Position numbers and translations under genes: made by a program. From contig NZ_QITQ01000011.1 of NCBI RefSeq assembly GCF_003260265.1, positions 1 through 64,000 of the forward strand: DNA of 64,000 nt, given 5' to 3'. Shown here one piece after another: positions 54,231 to 63,900 of this stretch (its first letter is position 1; each line of letters begins with the position of its first letter). The stretch comes from Roseovarius amoyensis. GTDB taxonomy: Bacteria; Pseudomonadota; Alphaproteobacteria; Rhodobacterales; Rhodobacteraceae. A model generated the notes under the pieces. It had not been told where the DNA came from. It did no database searches and saw only the letters and a program-made list of their open reading frames with translations.

Positions 54231-55372
54231 GCCTGTCCTTGCGCCTGACCGGCGCCCAGGTTCTGACCTCCGAGGGGCTGGCCGATACCGACCTGAACCT
54301 GGCCCACGGGCGCATCACCAGCGACCAACAGCGGCGAGAGGTCGATCTGGGCGGCTTTCTGGTGCTGCCTGGTATCGTCGATGCGCATGGCGACGGGTTT
54401 GAAAGGCACCTCGCCCCCCGGCGCGGCGCAATGACCGACCTGGGCGCGGGGCTGATCGCGGCCGAGGCCGAACTGGCCGCGAACGGCATCACCACCGCCG
54501 TACTGGCGCAGTTCTGCAGCTGGGAAGGCGGCATGCGCGGCCCCGAATTTGCAGAGCGGGTGTTTTCGGCGCTGGATGAGGTGCGCCCGCGTCTCGACAC
54601 CGATTTACTGGCGCAGCTGCGGTTCGAAACCGCGATGCTGGACGATTACGCCGCCATGCAGGCGATGGTGGCGCGCTTTTCCATTCCCTATGTCGCCTTC
54701 AACGACCACCTGCCCCATGCGGCACTGGCGGCGGGCAAGAAACCGCCCCGCCTGACGGGGCAGGCGCTGCGGGCCGGGCGCAGCCCCGAACGACACCTTG
54801 AAATCATGCAATCGCTGCACGTCCGCACGGGCGAGACCGCGAGTGCCCTGCCCCGCCTTGCCGAGGCGTTGGCCGCGCGCGGGGTGCACATGGCCAGCCA
54901 TGACGACACCACCGCCGACGAGCGGCGCGGATGGCACGCGCTGGGGGTGAACATCGCCGAGTTTCCCGAAACCAGAGAGGCGGCAGAGGCCGCGCACCGG
55001 ATGGGCGACGGGGTGATCCTGGGCGCCCCGAACGTGATGCGCGGCGGTTCGCACAACGGCAATGTCAGCGCCCGCGACATGATCGCTGCCGGGCTGTGCA
55101 ATGCGCTGGCATCAGATTATCACTATCCCTCACCCCGGCGCGCGGCATGGCTGCTGGCCGGTGAGGGGTTACGCGATCTGGGCGCGGCCTGGGCGCTGGT
55201 GTCATCCGGCCCGGCGCGGCTGCTGGGGCTCGATGATCGCGGAACGCTCGTACCGGGCAAGCGGGCCGACCTGGTGGTGATCGACCGGCAGAGCGGCGAT
55301 ATCGGCGCGACCCTTGCGGGCGGTCGCATCACCCATCTGCGCGGCAAGGCGGCGGTGCGTTTCCTGCGCTGA
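54227..55372 (+). CDS. phnM: PhnM-type amidohydrolase (ribose 1-methylphosphonate 5-triphosphate diphosphatase)
   Basis: 381-residue amidohydrolase-fold protein. [17 protein letters not shown] holds the first metal motif, then [42 protein letters not shown] and the C-terminal [15 protein letters not shown], together the PhnM pattern. In the C-P lyase pathway PhnM cleaves triphosphate from the phosphonate ribose intermediate. No other phn gene is in the window, and its partner is a secreted lipase, so the substrate here is uncertain. Starts by ATGA overlap. Confidence 0.88.
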   Translation: MSLSLRLTGAQVLTSEGLADTDLNLAHGRITSDQQRREVDLGGFLVLPGIVDAHGDGFERHLAPRRGAMTDLGAGLIAAEAELAANGITTAVLAQFCSWEGGMRGPEFAERVFSALDEVRPRLDTDLLAQLRFETAMLDDYAAMQAMVARFSIPYVAFNDHLPHAALAAGKKPPRLTGQALRAGRSPERHLEIMQSLHVRTGETASALPRLAEALAARGVHMASHDDTTADERRGWHALGVNIAEFPETREAAEAAHRMGDGVILGAPNVMRGGSHNGNVSARDMIAAGLCNALASDYHYPSPRRAAWLLAGEGLRDLGAAWALVSSGPARLLGLDDRGTLVPGKRADLVVIDRQSGDIGATLAGGRITHLRGKAAVRFLR

Positions 55373-55391
55373 CGCCCTCGGGGCGGATCAG

Positions 55392-56471
55392 TCAGCCCCC
55401 ACCCAGCGCGCGCACCCGATTGACATGACCCATCTTGCGGCCCGGCCTTGTCTCAGCCTTGCCGTAGATATGCAGCGCGGCTCCGGGTTCGCGCGCGATC
55501 TGCGGCACCCGGTCGACATCGTCGCCGATCAGGTTTTCCATCACCACGTCGGCATAACGGCTGCCATCGCCCAGCGGCCAGCCGGCCACGGCGCGGATAT
55601 GCTGCTCGAACTGGTCGACGGTGCAGGCGGCCTGCGTCCAGTGGCCCGAATTGTGAACCCGCGGCGCAAACTCGTTCACCAGAAGGCCGCTGCCGGTGAC
55701 GAACAGCTCGACCCCGATCACACCTACATAGTCGAGCTTGTTCAGGATTTTCCCCGCCAGCAGCGCCGCGTCGGCGCGTTGCGACGCGCTCAGCCGGGCG
55801 GGCACGGTGGTGGTGCGCAGGATGCCGTCGCGGTGAACGTTCTCGCCGGGGTCGAAACAGGCGACGCTGCCGTCCAGCCCGCGCGCGGCGATAACCGATA
55901 CCTCATGCGAGAAATCGACGAACCCTTCCAGGATCGCCGGCTGTCCGCCCATTTCCGCCAGTGCGGCGTCGGCTTCTTCGATTGCACTGATGCGCACCTG
56001 TCCCTTGCCGTCATAGCCGAAACGGCGGGTCTTGAGGATCGCGGGGCAGCCTATCTCGGTCAGTGCCTCGGCCAGGTCCGCCTCGTCATCGACGGCGGAG
56101 AAGGGCGCTGTACCCAACCCGACATCCTTCAGAAACGCCTTTTCAACCAGCCGATCCTGGCTGATGCGCAGGGCCATCCGGCCGGGGCGCACGGGGCAAA
56201 ACCGTTCCAGCACGTCCAGCGCCTGGGTGGGGATGTTTTCGAACTCGTAGGTGACGACATCGACGGATTCGGCAAAGCGCGCCAGCGCCGCCTCGTCGTC
56301 ATAGCCCGCCTGAACATGGGCCTGCGCCACGTGGGCGGCGGGCGCATCCTTGCCTGGCTCATAGATGCAGGTCCGAAACCCCAGCCGCGACGCCGCGACC
56401 GACAACATGCGGCCCAGCTGGCCACCGCCGAGAATGCCGATGCAGGGCCCGGGCGCCAGCGGTTCAGTCAT
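55392..56471 (-). CDS. purK: N5-carboxyaminoimidazole ribonucleotide synthase
   Basis: ATP-grasp enzyme carboxylating AIR with bicarbonate in purine synthesis. 359 residues: [66 protein letters not shown], and [21 protein letters not shown] 56471 overlaps the purE stop by eight bases, so the two are coupled. The frame is open beyond but the conserved start is here. Confidence 0.95.
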   Translation of the reverse strand: MTEPLAPGPCIGILGGGQLGRMLSVAASRLGFRTCIYEPGKDAPAAHVAQAHVQAGYDDEAALARFAESVDVVTYEFENIPTQALDVLERFCPVRPGRMALRISQDRLVEKAFLKDVGLGTAPFSAVDDEADLAEALTEIGCPAILKTRRFGYDGKGQVRISAIEEADAALAEMGGQPAILEGFVDFSHEVSVIAARGLDGSVACFDPGENVHRDGILRTTTVPARLSASQRADAALLAGKILNKLDYVGVIGVELFVTGSGLLVNEFAPRVHNSGHWTQAACTVDQFEQHIRAVAGWPLGDGSRYADVVMENLIGDDVDRVPQIAREPGAALHIYGKAETRPGRKMGHVNRVRALGGG

Positions 56472-56952
56472 CAATGGGCTCCTCGGGGATCGAATCGGAC
56501 AGCGCCGCGCGCCATGCGTCCAGCCGCTCGGCCAGCGCCGTGTCGTCATTGGCCAGAATCGCGGCCGCCATCAGCCCGGCATTGACCGCCCCCGCCTCGC
56601 CTATGGCCATGGTCGCCACCGGAAAGCCGCGCGGCATCTGCACGATGGAATACAGGCTGTCGACCCCGGAAAGGGCGCGTGTCTGCACCGGCACGCCGAT
56701 GACCGGCACGCGCGTCTTGGACGCCATCATGCCGGGCAGATGGGCCGCCCCGCCGGCACCGGCGATGATCGCCTTCAGCCCGCGCCCGGCGGCGGCGCGG
56801 CCATAGTCCCACAAACGGTCAGGGGTGCGGTGGGCGGAAACGATGCGCGCCTCGTAGCGCACGCCCAATTCGTCCAGCATGTCGGCGGCGTGTTTCATCG
56901 TCGCCCAGTCCGACTGGCTGCCCATGACGATGCCAACCTGAATTCCGGCCAT
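56464..56952 (-). CDS. purE: N5-carboxyaminoimidazole ribonucleotide mutase
   Basis: Rearranges N5-CAIR to CAIR. 162 residues: [36 protein letters not shown] (catalytic histidine), [47 protein letters not shown]. Class I bacterial type, working with purK; start ATG 56952 gives [11 protein letters not shown]. First gene of the purE-purK operon, 61 bases after the DUF465 gene, which is on the same strand. Confidence 0.97.
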   Translation of the reverse strand: MAGIQVGIVMGSQSDWATMKHAADMLDELGVRYEARIVSAHRTPDRLWDYGRAAAGRGLKAIIAGAGGAAHLPGMMASKTRVPVIGVPVQTRALSGVDSLYSIVQMPRGFPVATMAIGEAGAVNAGLMAAAILANDDTALAERLDAWRAALSDSIPEEPIDD

Positions 56953-57013
56953 GTCGCGCCCTTTCGCCTGCAACCCCATCGCGGGGAAGGCGCACTATAC
57001 GCACTGGCGGCGG

Positions 57014-57238
57014 CTACGCAATAATGTCGGGGTAAAGCCGGTCCTCGATCCAGGCGATACGATCCTTGAGCCGTAATTTCTGCTGCTTGAGCCGCTTGAC
57101 GGTCAGCGGGTCCGCGGTGCCGCGTTCCTGCAGGGCGTGAATCGCCTCGTCCAGGTCGCGGTGCTGGCGCCGGAACTCTTCGAGTTCGACGCGCAGAACC
57201 TCGTCGGATTTCATCGACAGGTCGTTGAACATGTTCAT
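57014..57238 (-). CDS. DUF465 (YdcH-like) small protein
   Basis: 74-residue coiled-coil protein of the DUF465 family: MFNDLSMKSDEVLRVELEEFR, HRDLDEAIHALQERGTADPLTVKRLKQQKLRLKDRI in one continuous helix, ending YPDIIA. Family members are widespread small proteins of unknown role. It lies upstream of purE in the same direction, 61 bases away. Confidence 0.85.
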   Translation of the reverse strand: MNMFNDLSMKSDEVLRVELEEFRRQHRDLDEAIHALQERGTADPLTVKRLKQQKLRLKDRIAWIEDRLYPDIIA

Positions 57239-57407
57239 TCTGGCCGATTCTCCCTGCCGGTCGGGCGTTCGATAGTAGCCCAAGTACCCGTTTTGGCAAA
57301 GCTCTTGCGCGGCGTGCCCCTCGCCCCCATATTCGGGTCAGGTCGCATCGCCTGCCAGGGGTGCGGCCTGAAACGGACCGTCGCTTGATCGAAAAAGGAC
57401 GCACCGA

Positions 57408-57821
57408 ATGACAAAACTGTCCCTGGGGTCGCACCCCTACATGCTGGGGTTCGAGCAACTCGAACGGTTGCTGGAACGCAGCGCCAAATCCGGCAACGAG
57501 GGCTATCCGCCCTTAAACATCGAACAGACGTGCGAGGGCAGCTATCGCATCACCTTGGCGGTGGCGGGATTTTCCGAATCCGATCTGTCGATCACGCTGG
57601 AGGACCGGCAACTGGTCATCCGCGGGCGCCAGACAGAGGAAGCCGATAACCGCGTCTTTCTGCATCGCGGCATCGCCGCGCGCCAGTTCCAGCGCTCCTT
57701 CGTGCTGGCCGACGGTGTCGAGGTGGGCGAGGCGACCATGGAAAACGGCCTGCTGCACATCGATCTCAAACGCGCCCAGCCCGAAACGGTCGTGCAGGCC
57801 ATCAAGATCAACAAGGGATAG
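57408..57821 (+). CDS. Hsp20-family small heat-shock chaperone
   Basis: 137 residues, alpha-crystallin domain (about residues 35-125): YPPLNIEQTCEGSYRITLAVAGFSESDLSI, LEDRQLVIRGRQTE, HRGIAARQFQRSFVLADGVEV and GLLHIDLKRAQPE. IbpA-like type. Next gene is DUF1150, the regular alphaproteobacterial pairing. No ROSE-type RNA thermometer or CIRCE is visible in the 170 bases upstream, though an AAAGGACG site precedes the ATG. Confidence 0.93.
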   Translation: MTKLSLGSHPYMLGFEQLERLLERSAKSGNEGYPPLNIEQTCEGSYRITLAVAGFSESDLSITLEDRQLVIRGRQTEEADNRVFLHRGIAARQFQRSFVLADGVEVGEATMENGLLHIDLKRAQPETVVQAIKINKG

Positions 57822-57825
57822 CCAC

Positions 57826-58053
57826 ATGGATACCAAGTATGATTTCGGCACCGAAACCGAGCGGCCCATCGTTTATGTCCGACAGGTCAACGCCGATGAA
57901 CTGCCCGAAGAGCTGCGCCAGCAACTTGGCGGGCTGACCACGCTTTACGCCGTGCACAACGCCGAGGGCGAGCGCCTGGCGCTGGTGCGCGACCGGTCGC
58001 TGGCCTATGTGCTGGCCCGCCAGCACGATCTGGTGCCGGTCGCGGTTCACTAG
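57826..58053 (+). CDS. DUF1150 family protein
   Basis: 75-residue acidic protein, family marked by RPIVYVRQVNADELPEELR and LYAVHNAEGERLALVRDRSLAYVLARQHDLVPVAVH (quoted across the conserved C-terminus). It starts four bases after the Hsp20 stop, so it is coupled. Function unknown; the pairing suggests a role in heat stress or in regulating Hsp20. Confidence 0.9.
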   Translation: MDTKYDFGTETERPIVYVRQVNADELPEELRQQLGGLTTLYAVHNAEGERLALVRDRSLAYVLARQHDLVPVAVH

Positions 58054-58177
58054 GCCCCGCGCGGGGCCTGGCGGCCGTGCCGGATCCTGCCGGAAACGTC
58101 ATCCGCGGCACTGGTCAATGCGGCGCGCGCCTGCCATATCTGCGCAGGTCTGACAGCATAGCCAAAGGCCACGCCCC

Positions 58178-59050
58178 ATGACCCGGATCATCACATCGCT
58201 TGCCGAGGTTTCCGGCCCCTACGACGCCCTGTTCGTCGATCTGTGGGGCTGCGTCCACAACGGCATCACCGCGTTTCCCGAGGCTGTCGAGGCCCTGCGG
58301 ACCTATCGCGCCGGCGGCGGCACGGTGGTGCTGGTGACCAACTCGCCCCGCGCCCGCAACCGGGTCGAACGGCAGCTCGACACCTTTGGCGTGCCGCGCG
58401 ACTGCTGGGACACCATCGCCACCTCGGGCGACAGCGCGCGCGCGGCGATGTTTCGCGGCGCGGTGGGCAGCAAGATCTATTTCATCGGGCAGGAAACGGA
58501 CCTCAAGTTTTTCGAGCCTCTGCAGATCATCGACGACCCGATCGAAATAGAGCGCGTCCCCCTGGCCGAGGCCGAGGGCATCGTCTGCACCGGCCCCTTC
58601 GACCCGATGGCCGACCTGGACGACAGCCGCCCCGACCTGCTCTATGCCAAGCAGAAGGGGCTGAAACTGCTCTGCGCCAATCCCGATATCGTCGTCGACC
58701 GTGGCGAAACGCGCGAATGGTGCGCCGGGGCGCTGGCGCGGATGTATACCGAGATGGGCGGCGAAAGCCTGTATTTCGGCAAACCGCACCCCCCCATATA
58801 TGACCTTGCCTATCGCCGGCTCGATGCGCTGAACCGGGACGTGCCGCGCGGCCGCATTCTGGCCATCGGCGACGGCGCGCAGACCGATATCGCCGGCGCC
58901 ATGGGCGAAGACATTGACAGCCTTTTCATCGCCGGCGGATTGGCGGCCGTGGCGACGCGCACCACCGATCAACCCGACGAAGCGGCGCTAAAGGCATTTC
59001 TGGACGCCGAAAAGGTCACGCCGACCTTTGTCATCGGACGGTTGCGCTAG
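58178..59050 (+). CDS. HAD-family phosphatase (TIGR01459 type)
   Basis: 290-residue HAD hydrolase of the NagD/phosphoglycolate-like branch. Motif I ALFVDLWGCVHNGITAFPEA (nucleophile D21, W at +2), motif II VLVTNSPRARN, the lysine in YFGKPHPPIYDLAYRR, and motif IV LAIGDGAQTDIAGAMG. The DxWG and GKPHP forms are diagnostic for this HAD subfamily. Physiological substrate unknown. Alone, about 100 bases before the MaoC gene. Confidence 0.87.
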   Translation: MTRIITSLAEVSGPYDALFVDLWGCVHNGITAFPEAVEALRTYRAGGGTVVLVTNSPRARNRVERQLDTFGVPRDCWDTIATSGDSARAAMFRGAVGSKIYFIGQETDLKFFEPLQIIDDPIEIERVPLAEAEGIVCTGPFDPMADLDDSRPDLLYAKQKGLKLLCANPDIVVDRGETREWCAGALARMYTEMGGESLYFGKPHPPIYDLAYRRLDALNRDVPRGRILAIGDGAQTDIAGAMGEDIDSLFIAGGLAAVATRTTDQPDEAALKAFLDAEKVTPTFVIGRLR

Positions 59051-59152
59051 CAAAAAAACGCTTGATTTTCTGCAGTTGCGAAGTAATAAAGTTACCGAAA
59101 TCAGCGCCATTTCGTCACTATTGTTTCGGTCTCGATCATCCCGGAGGATCAG

Positions 59153-59596
59153 ATGTTGGACAACATGCCACGCGGAACCATCACCATCGAGGAAATCGAG
59201 ATGGGCATGACCCGCAGTCTGCGCAAGGTCGTGACCGACGATGACATCGAGATGTTCGCGCAGGTGTCCACCGACCGCAACCCGGTGCACCTGGATGACG
59301 ACTATGCCCGCGACACGATATTCGAGGGGCGCATCGCGCATGGCATGCTGACCGCCGGGCTGATTTCGGCCGTGATCGGCGAACAGCTGCCCGGGCATGG
59401 TACCGTCTACATGGGCCAGACGCTGAAATTCCTTGCCCCCGTGCGCCCCGGCGACACGGTCGAGACCGAGGTCGAGGTCACCGGCATCGACCACGCCAAG
59501 CGCCGGGTGACGCTGGATTGCCGCTGCATGGTCAAGGGCCGCAAGGTGCTGGTGGGCGAGGCAACGGTGCTGGCGCCCTCGGGCAAGTTCGACTGA
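59153..59596 (+). CDS. MaoC-like dehydratase, (R)-specific enoyl-CoA hydratase type
   Basis: 147 residues, single hot-dog domain. The hydratase-2 motif with catalytic D and H reads STDRNPVHLDDDYARDTIFEGRIAHGML, and VYMGQTLKFLAPVRPGDTV follows. Close to PhaJ, which supplies (R)-3-hydroxyacyl-CoA for polyhydroxyalkanoate or hydrates crotonyl-type CoA esters. Tandem ATGs (59153, 59165) are possible starts. Preceded by CCGGAGGATC and stand-alone. Confidence 0.9.
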   Translation: MLDNMPRGTITIEEIEMGMTRSLRKVVTDDDIEMFAQVSTDRNPVHLDDDYARDTIFEGRIAHGMLTAGLISAVIGEQLPGHGTVYMGQTLKFLAPVRPGDTVETEVEVTGIDHAKRRVTLDCRCMVKGRKVLVGEATVLAPSGKFD

Positions 59597-59690
59597 GCCC
59601 AGGCCACGGGCCCGAATCCGGGCCCCGGTCGCCGCCGCGCGCGTTTCATCCCTGCTTGCACCCGCACGCGCATGGAGCTACCCACCCCGC

Positions 59691-60629
59691 ATGCGAATTA
59701 TCCGCGATTACACCTATCTCGATCCCGCCGACCGGGGCGCCTCGGTCGCCATCGGCAATTTCGACGGCGTGCACCTGGGCCACCAGGCCGTGATCGCACA
59801 GGCGCACGAGGCCGGTCAGCGCATCGGCGCTCCGCTTGGCGTGCTGACGTTCGAGCCCCATCCCCGCGAATACTTCGCCCCCGATGCCCCGCCCTTTCGC
59901 CTGACCGGGCGCGAGGCACGCGCGCACCGGCTGGAAAAGCTGGGCGTCGAACGCCTGTATGAGCTGAATTTCAACGCAGCCCTGTCGTCGTTCACCCCCG
60001 AGGAGTTTGCGCGCGAGGTGATCAGCGAGGGGCTGGGCCTGCGTCATGTCGTCGTCGGCGCCGATTTCTGTTTCGGCAAAGGGCGCGCGGGCAATACCGC
60101 GGACCTGCAGCGTTTTGGCACGGAAATGGGGTTCGAGGTCAGCATTGCCGAGTTGCTGACAGGCGAAGAGGGCGCCGTATCATCGACCGCGATCCGCAAG
60201 GCGCTGAGCGAAGGCCGCCCGCGCGACGCCGCCCGGATGCTGGGGCACTGGCACCGCATCGACGGGCCGGTGGTGGGCGGCGAACAGCGTGGGCGCAAGC
60301 TGGGCTATCCCACCGCCAACATGTCCATCGCCGGACTGCATCCGCCGCGTTTCGGCGTCTACGCGGTGCTGGTCGAGGTGCTGTCGGGGCGCTGGCAGGG
60401 GCAGTATCACGGCGCCGCCAGCCTTGGCATCCGGCCGATGTTCGATGGCGAGGTTCCCAACCTGGAAACCTACATCTTCGATTTCTCGGGCGACCTCTAC
60501 AATGCCGAGCTATCGGTTGGGCTGGTCGAATACATGCGCCCCGAGGCCACGTTCGACAATCTTGAGGCCTTCATTGCCCGGATGGACGCCGACTGCGCCG
60601 AGGCGCGCAAGATTCTCGCCGCGCTATGA
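59691..60629 (+). CDS. ribF: Bifunctional riboflavin kinase / FAD synthetase
   Basis: 312 residues making FMN and FAD. N-terminal nucleotidyltransferase: AIGNFDGVHLGHQAVI and EPHPREYFAPDAPPFRLT, then VVGADFCFGKGRAGN; C-terminal riboflavin kinase: GEQRGRKLGYPTANM and GIRPMFDG. Start ATG 59691. Its stop overlaps the YcgN gene (ATGA), and that gene's stop overlaps ltaE, making one coupled operon. Confidence 0.96.
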   Translation: MRIIRDYTYLDPADRGASVAIGNFDGVHLGHQAVIAQAHEAGQRIGAPLGVLTFEPHPREYFAPDAPPFRLTGREARAHRLEKLGVERLYELNFNAALSSFTPEEFAREVISEGLGLRHVVVGADFCFGKGRAGNTADLQRFGTEMGFEVSIAELLTGEEGAVSSTAIRKALSEGRPRDAARMLGHWHRIDGPVVGGEQRGRKLGYPTANMSIAGLHPPRFGVYAVLVEVLSGRWQGQYHGAASLGIRPMFDGEVPNLETYIFDFSGDLYNAELSVGLVEYMRPEATFDNLEAFIARMDADCAEARKILAAL

Positions 60630-61102
60630 CCGCCGATCCCATCGACCGCGGCGGCCTGCGACCGCGCTATTGGGAAACCACTCCGTTGGACCGCATGACC
60701 CGCCCGGAATGGGAGGCCCTGTGCGACGGCTGCGGCAAGTGTTGTCTCAACAAGCTCGAAGACGAAGAAACCGGCGAGGTCGTTCTCACCCGCGTTGCCT
60801 GCCGTCTTTTCGACGACACCACCTGCCGCTGCGCTCAGTATGAAATACGCCACCAGTTCGTGCCCGAATGCATCACGCTGAGCCCGGCCAATCTGGACCG
60901 CAACCTTTACTGGATGCCCGAAACCTGTGCCTACAAGCTGCTCTACCAGGGCAAGCCGCTATACGACTGGCACCCGCTGATCTCGGGCACAGCCGAGTCC
61001 GTGCATGACGCCGGCGTTTCAATGCGGCAACGCACGGTGCCCGAATTCGAGGTGGCCGAGGACGACTGGGAAGATCACCTGATAGAGGAGCCGCTGCCAT
61101 GA
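60626..61102 (+). CDS. YcgN-type (UPF0260) cysteine-cluster protein
   Basis: 158 residues. RMTRPEWEALCDGCGKCCLNKLEDEETGEV carries the CxxCxxxCC cluster near residues 34-41, and CRLFDDTTCRCAQYEIR follows. The cysteine pattern suggests an iron-sulfur or zinc site; the family is uncharacterised. ATGA overlaps at both ends link it to ribF and ltaE, so it may act in flavin or iron-sulfur handling, which is inference. Confidence 0.88.
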   Translation: MTADPIDRGGLRPRYWETTPLDRMTRPEWEALCDGCGKCCLNKLEDEETGEVVLTRVACRLFDDTTCRCAQYEIRHQFVPECITLSPANLDRNLYWMPETCAYKLLYQGKPLYDWHPLISGTAESVHDAGVSMRQRTVPEFEVAEDDWEDHLIEEPLP

Positions 61103-62145
61103 ACCTTGCCTCCGACAATTGCGGGCCGGCGCACCCCGAGGTTCTGACAGCGATGACCGACGCCAATCACGGCTATGCCCCGTCCTATGGCGACGATGCC
61201 GCGATGAACGAGGTGCGCGAGCGCATCCGCACCCTGTTCGACGCGCCAAAGGCAGAGGTCTTTCTGGTTGCCACCGGCACCGCCGCCAATTCGCTGGCGC
61301 TGGCAACGATGGTCGAACCCTGGCAGACCGTGTTCTGCACGCCGCTGGCACATATTAACACCGACGAATGCAACGCGCCTGAATTCTATACCGGCGGGGC
61401 CAAGCTGACGCTGGTGGGTGAGGACGACAAGATGACGCCGCAGGCGCTGGCAGACGCCATCGGCAGTCTGCCCGTGGGCGACGTGCATGTCCCCCAGCCC
61501 GGGGCGCTGGCCCTGACGCAGGTGACGGAACGCGGCCGCGTCTATGACCTGGCCGAGCTTTCTGCGCTGACCGGGGTGGCGCGGGCGCATGGCATGGGCT
61601 GTTACATGGACGGCGCGCGCCTGGCCAATGCGCTGGCCGCGCTGGGGTGCAGCCCGGCCGAGATGACCCAAGCCGCCGGCATCGACATGGTCAGCCTTGG
61701 CGGCACCAAGAACGGCTGCGTCGGTGTCGAGGCGGTAATTCTGTTCGACCCGTCACCCGCGTGGGAATTCGCGCTGCGGCGCAAACGCGCGGCGCAACTT
61801 TTTTCCAAGCACCGCTATTTGTCGGCGCAAATGCTGGCCTATCTAAAGGACGATCTGTGGCTGCGCTCGGCCCGCACGGCGAATGAGCGCGCAGCGCGGC
61901 TGGCCGACGGTCTGCTGACGGTGCCGGGGGCGGAATTGGCGGCCCAGATGCAGGCCAACATGATCTTTGTCCGCCTGCCCCGCGCCGTGCATCAGCGGCT
62001 GCACGCGGGCGGGGCCGTTTACGGGCTGTCCGAAGGGCCGCTCGACACCGGCGACGCCGATCAGCCGCTGCTGGCGCGGCTGGTCTGCGACTGGTCGATA
62101 CCCGAGGAAGATATCGACCGCTTCATCGCGCTGGCGCGCGGCTGA
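61099..62145 (+). CDS. ltaE: Low-specificity L-threonine aldolase
   Basis: PLP enzyme cleaving threonine or allo-threonine to glycine and acetaldehyde. 348 residues; NCGPAHPEVLTAMTDANHG and ATGTAANSLALATM near the start, THIN-type LAHINTDECNAPEF, and the PLP lysine K204 in VSLGGTKNGCVGVEA. The stop is followed 14 bases later by a convergent gene. Overlaps the YcgN stop (ATGA). Confidence 0.9.
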   Translation: MNLASDNCGPAHPEVLTAMTDANHGYAPSYGDDAAMNEVRERIRTLFDAPKAEVFLVATGTAANSLALATMVEPWQTVFCTPLAHINTDECNAPEFYTGGAKLTLVGEDDKMTPQALADAIGSLPVGDVHVPQPGALALTQVTERGRVYDLAELSALTGVARAHGMGCYMDGARLANALAALGCSPAEMTQAAGIDMVSLGGTKNGCVGVEAVILFDPSPAWEFALRRKRAAQLFSKHRYLSAQMLAYLKDDLWLRSARTANERAARLADGLLTVPGAELAAQMQANMIFVRLPRAVHQRLHAGGAVYGLSEGPLDTGDADQPLLARLVCDWSIPEEDIDRFIALARG

Positions 62146-62159
62146 CGGCGCTCAGCCTG

Positions 62160-62759
62160 TCAGAGCTTGCCAGCAAGGTGCAGGTCCAGATCTTCCAGCC
62201 GGTCCTGGCCCCAGAATTTCTGCCCCGTGTCCACGACATAGAACGGCGCGCCGAATACGCTGGCCTCAATCGCAGCCTCGAGGTTGGCGGCATAGGTTTC
62301 CGCCCCGCTCAGCAGGCCGCTGTCGGCCAGGTTTGGGTCGAACCCCGCCTGTGACAGGCAATCCTTGATCACCGCGTCGTCGGCAATGTCGCGTTCTTCT
62401 GCCCAGCAGGCGCGCAGGAACCCGTGTACCAGCGCGCCCATGTCGCCGCCGCCCGCGTTTCCCGCGGCGATGACGGCGTAAGAGGCCGGCGCGGCATTGG
62501 TGGGCCAATGCGCCGGTTTCAGGTTGAACGGCATATCGTGCTTGCGGGCCTGGCGCGGCAGGTCCTCGGCCCGATAGGCCAGGCGATTGGGGTGACGGTC
62601 CTTGACCGGCGTGCCGCCGGTGCGTGCAAAAAGCGCGACGATGTCAAAAGGCCTGTATGCGACCGATGCACCGTGCCGCGCTGCGACCTCTTCCATCCGG
62701 GTTCCCGCCAGATAGGCGTAGGGTGACAGCAACGACACAAAATAATCTATGTGGGCCAT
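62160..62759 (-). CDS. DsbA-fold isomerase (2-hydroxychromene-2-carboxylate isomerase family)
   Basis: 199 residues of the kappa-GST/HCCA isomerase branch. It begins [20 protein letters not shown], in which a serine (SLLSPYAYL) replaces the DsbA catalytic cysteines as usual in this family, and the C-terminal part reads [22 protein letters not shown]. Named for naphthalene degradation, but most genomic members are glutathione-dependent with unknown substrates. Divergent from prs with 100 bases between starts. Confidence 0.87.
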   Translation of the reverse strand: MAHIDYFVSLLSPYAYLAGTRMEEVAARHGASVAYRPFDIVALFARTGGTPVKDRHPNRLAYRAEDLPRQARKHDMPFNLKPAHWPTNAAPASYAVIAAGNAGGGDMGALVHGFLRACWAEERDIADDAVIKDCLSQAGFDPNLADSGLLSGAETYAANLEAAIEASVFGAPFYVVDTGQKFWGQDRLEDLDLHLAGKL

Positions 62760-62859
62760 GCAGAATGCTCCGTTACCGCAGTTTGCCAGACCGTACGCGC
62801 GTGCTAAGCGGTGTTCAACGACACGAATCTGTTACTGTCACCACCCGGGATCCCTGCCA

Positions 62860-63876
62860 ATGTCGATCACGCCCGAGCCCAAGCTCATTTCCGGCAACGC
62901 CAACCTGCCGCTTGCCAAGGCCATCACCCGTCGAATGACGATGCATCGCGGCGCGCCCATCGGGCTGGTCGAGGCGCGGGTGGAACGCTTCAACGACCAG
63001 GAAATCTTTGTCGAGGTGTTCGAGAACGTCCGCGGCGAGGACATGTTCATCATCCAGTCGACCTCGAACCCGGCCAACGACAACCTGATGGAACTGCTGA
63101 TCATGGCCGACGCGCTGCGCCGGTCCTCGGCCCTGCGCATCACCGCCGTGATCCCCTATTTCGGCTATGCCCGTCAGGACCGTCGCTCCAAGGCGCGCAC
63201 CCCCATTTCGGCCAAGCTGGTGGCAAACATGATCGTCGAAGCCGGCGTTGAACGGGTGCTGACGATGGACCTGCACGCCGCCCAGATCCAGGGGTTTTTC
63301 GACATCCCGGTCGACAACCTTTACGCTTCGCCGGTTTTCGCGCTCGACATCCAGACCCAGTTCCGCGATCGCATGGACCAGGTGATGGTGGTCTCGCCCG
63401 ACGTGGGCGGCGTGGCGCGGGCGCGCGAGCTGGCCAAGCGGATCGTGGCGCCGCTGGCCATCGTCGACAAGCGGCGTGAAAAGGCCGGCGAGGTGTCCGA
63501 GATGACGGTGATCGGCGACGTCACCGACCGGGTCTGCATCATCATCGACGACATGTGTGACACCGCCGGCACGCTGTGCAAGGCCGCCGACATCCTGATC
63601 GAGAATGGCGCGAGCGAAGTTCACGCCTACACCACGCACGGCGTTCTGTCCGGCCCGGCGGTCGAACGGATCACCAAATCGCAGCTCAAGTCGATGGTCA
63701 TCACCGACACGATTGCCGCGACCGAGGCGGTCAAGGCCACGCCCAATATCCGCATCATTCCCACCGCGCCGGTATTTGCGCAGGCGATTTTGAACATCTG
63801 GAACGGCACCAGCGTTTCGTCACTGTTCGAAATCCCGACGCTGGAACCTATCTATGAGGGCCAGTTCGGGAAATAA
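62860..63876 (+). CDS. prs: Ribose-phosphate pyrophosphokinase
   Basis: Makes PRPP from ribose-5-phosphate and ATP. 338 residues from ATG 62860 ([20 protein letters not shown]): the conserved [40 protein letters not shown] (metal/ATP site), and the PRPP loop [17 protein letters not shown]. Two NCBI-like starts are possible; the shorter start begins the family region. The long N-terminus fits alphaproteobacteria. Upstream gap holds the promoter with the divergent isomerase gene. Confidence 0.96.
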   Translation: MSITPEPKLISGNANLPLAKAITRRMTMHRGAPIGLVEARVERFNDQEIFVEVFENVRGEDMFIIQSTSNPANDNLMELLIMADALRRSSALRITAVIPYFGYARQDRRSKARTPISAKLVANMIVEAGVERVLTMDLHAAQIQGFFDIPVDNLYASPVFALDIQTQFRDRMDQVMVVSPDVGGVARARELAKRIVAPLAIVDKRREKAGEVSEMTVIGDVTDRVCIIIDDMCDTAGTLCKAADILIENGASEVHAYTTHGVLSGPAVERITKSQLKSMVITDTIAATEAVKATPNIRIIPTAPVFAQAILNIWNGTSVSSLFEIPTLEPIYEGQFGK

Positions 63877-63900
63877 CCCGGCGGGGCGCGCCTGCCGGTG

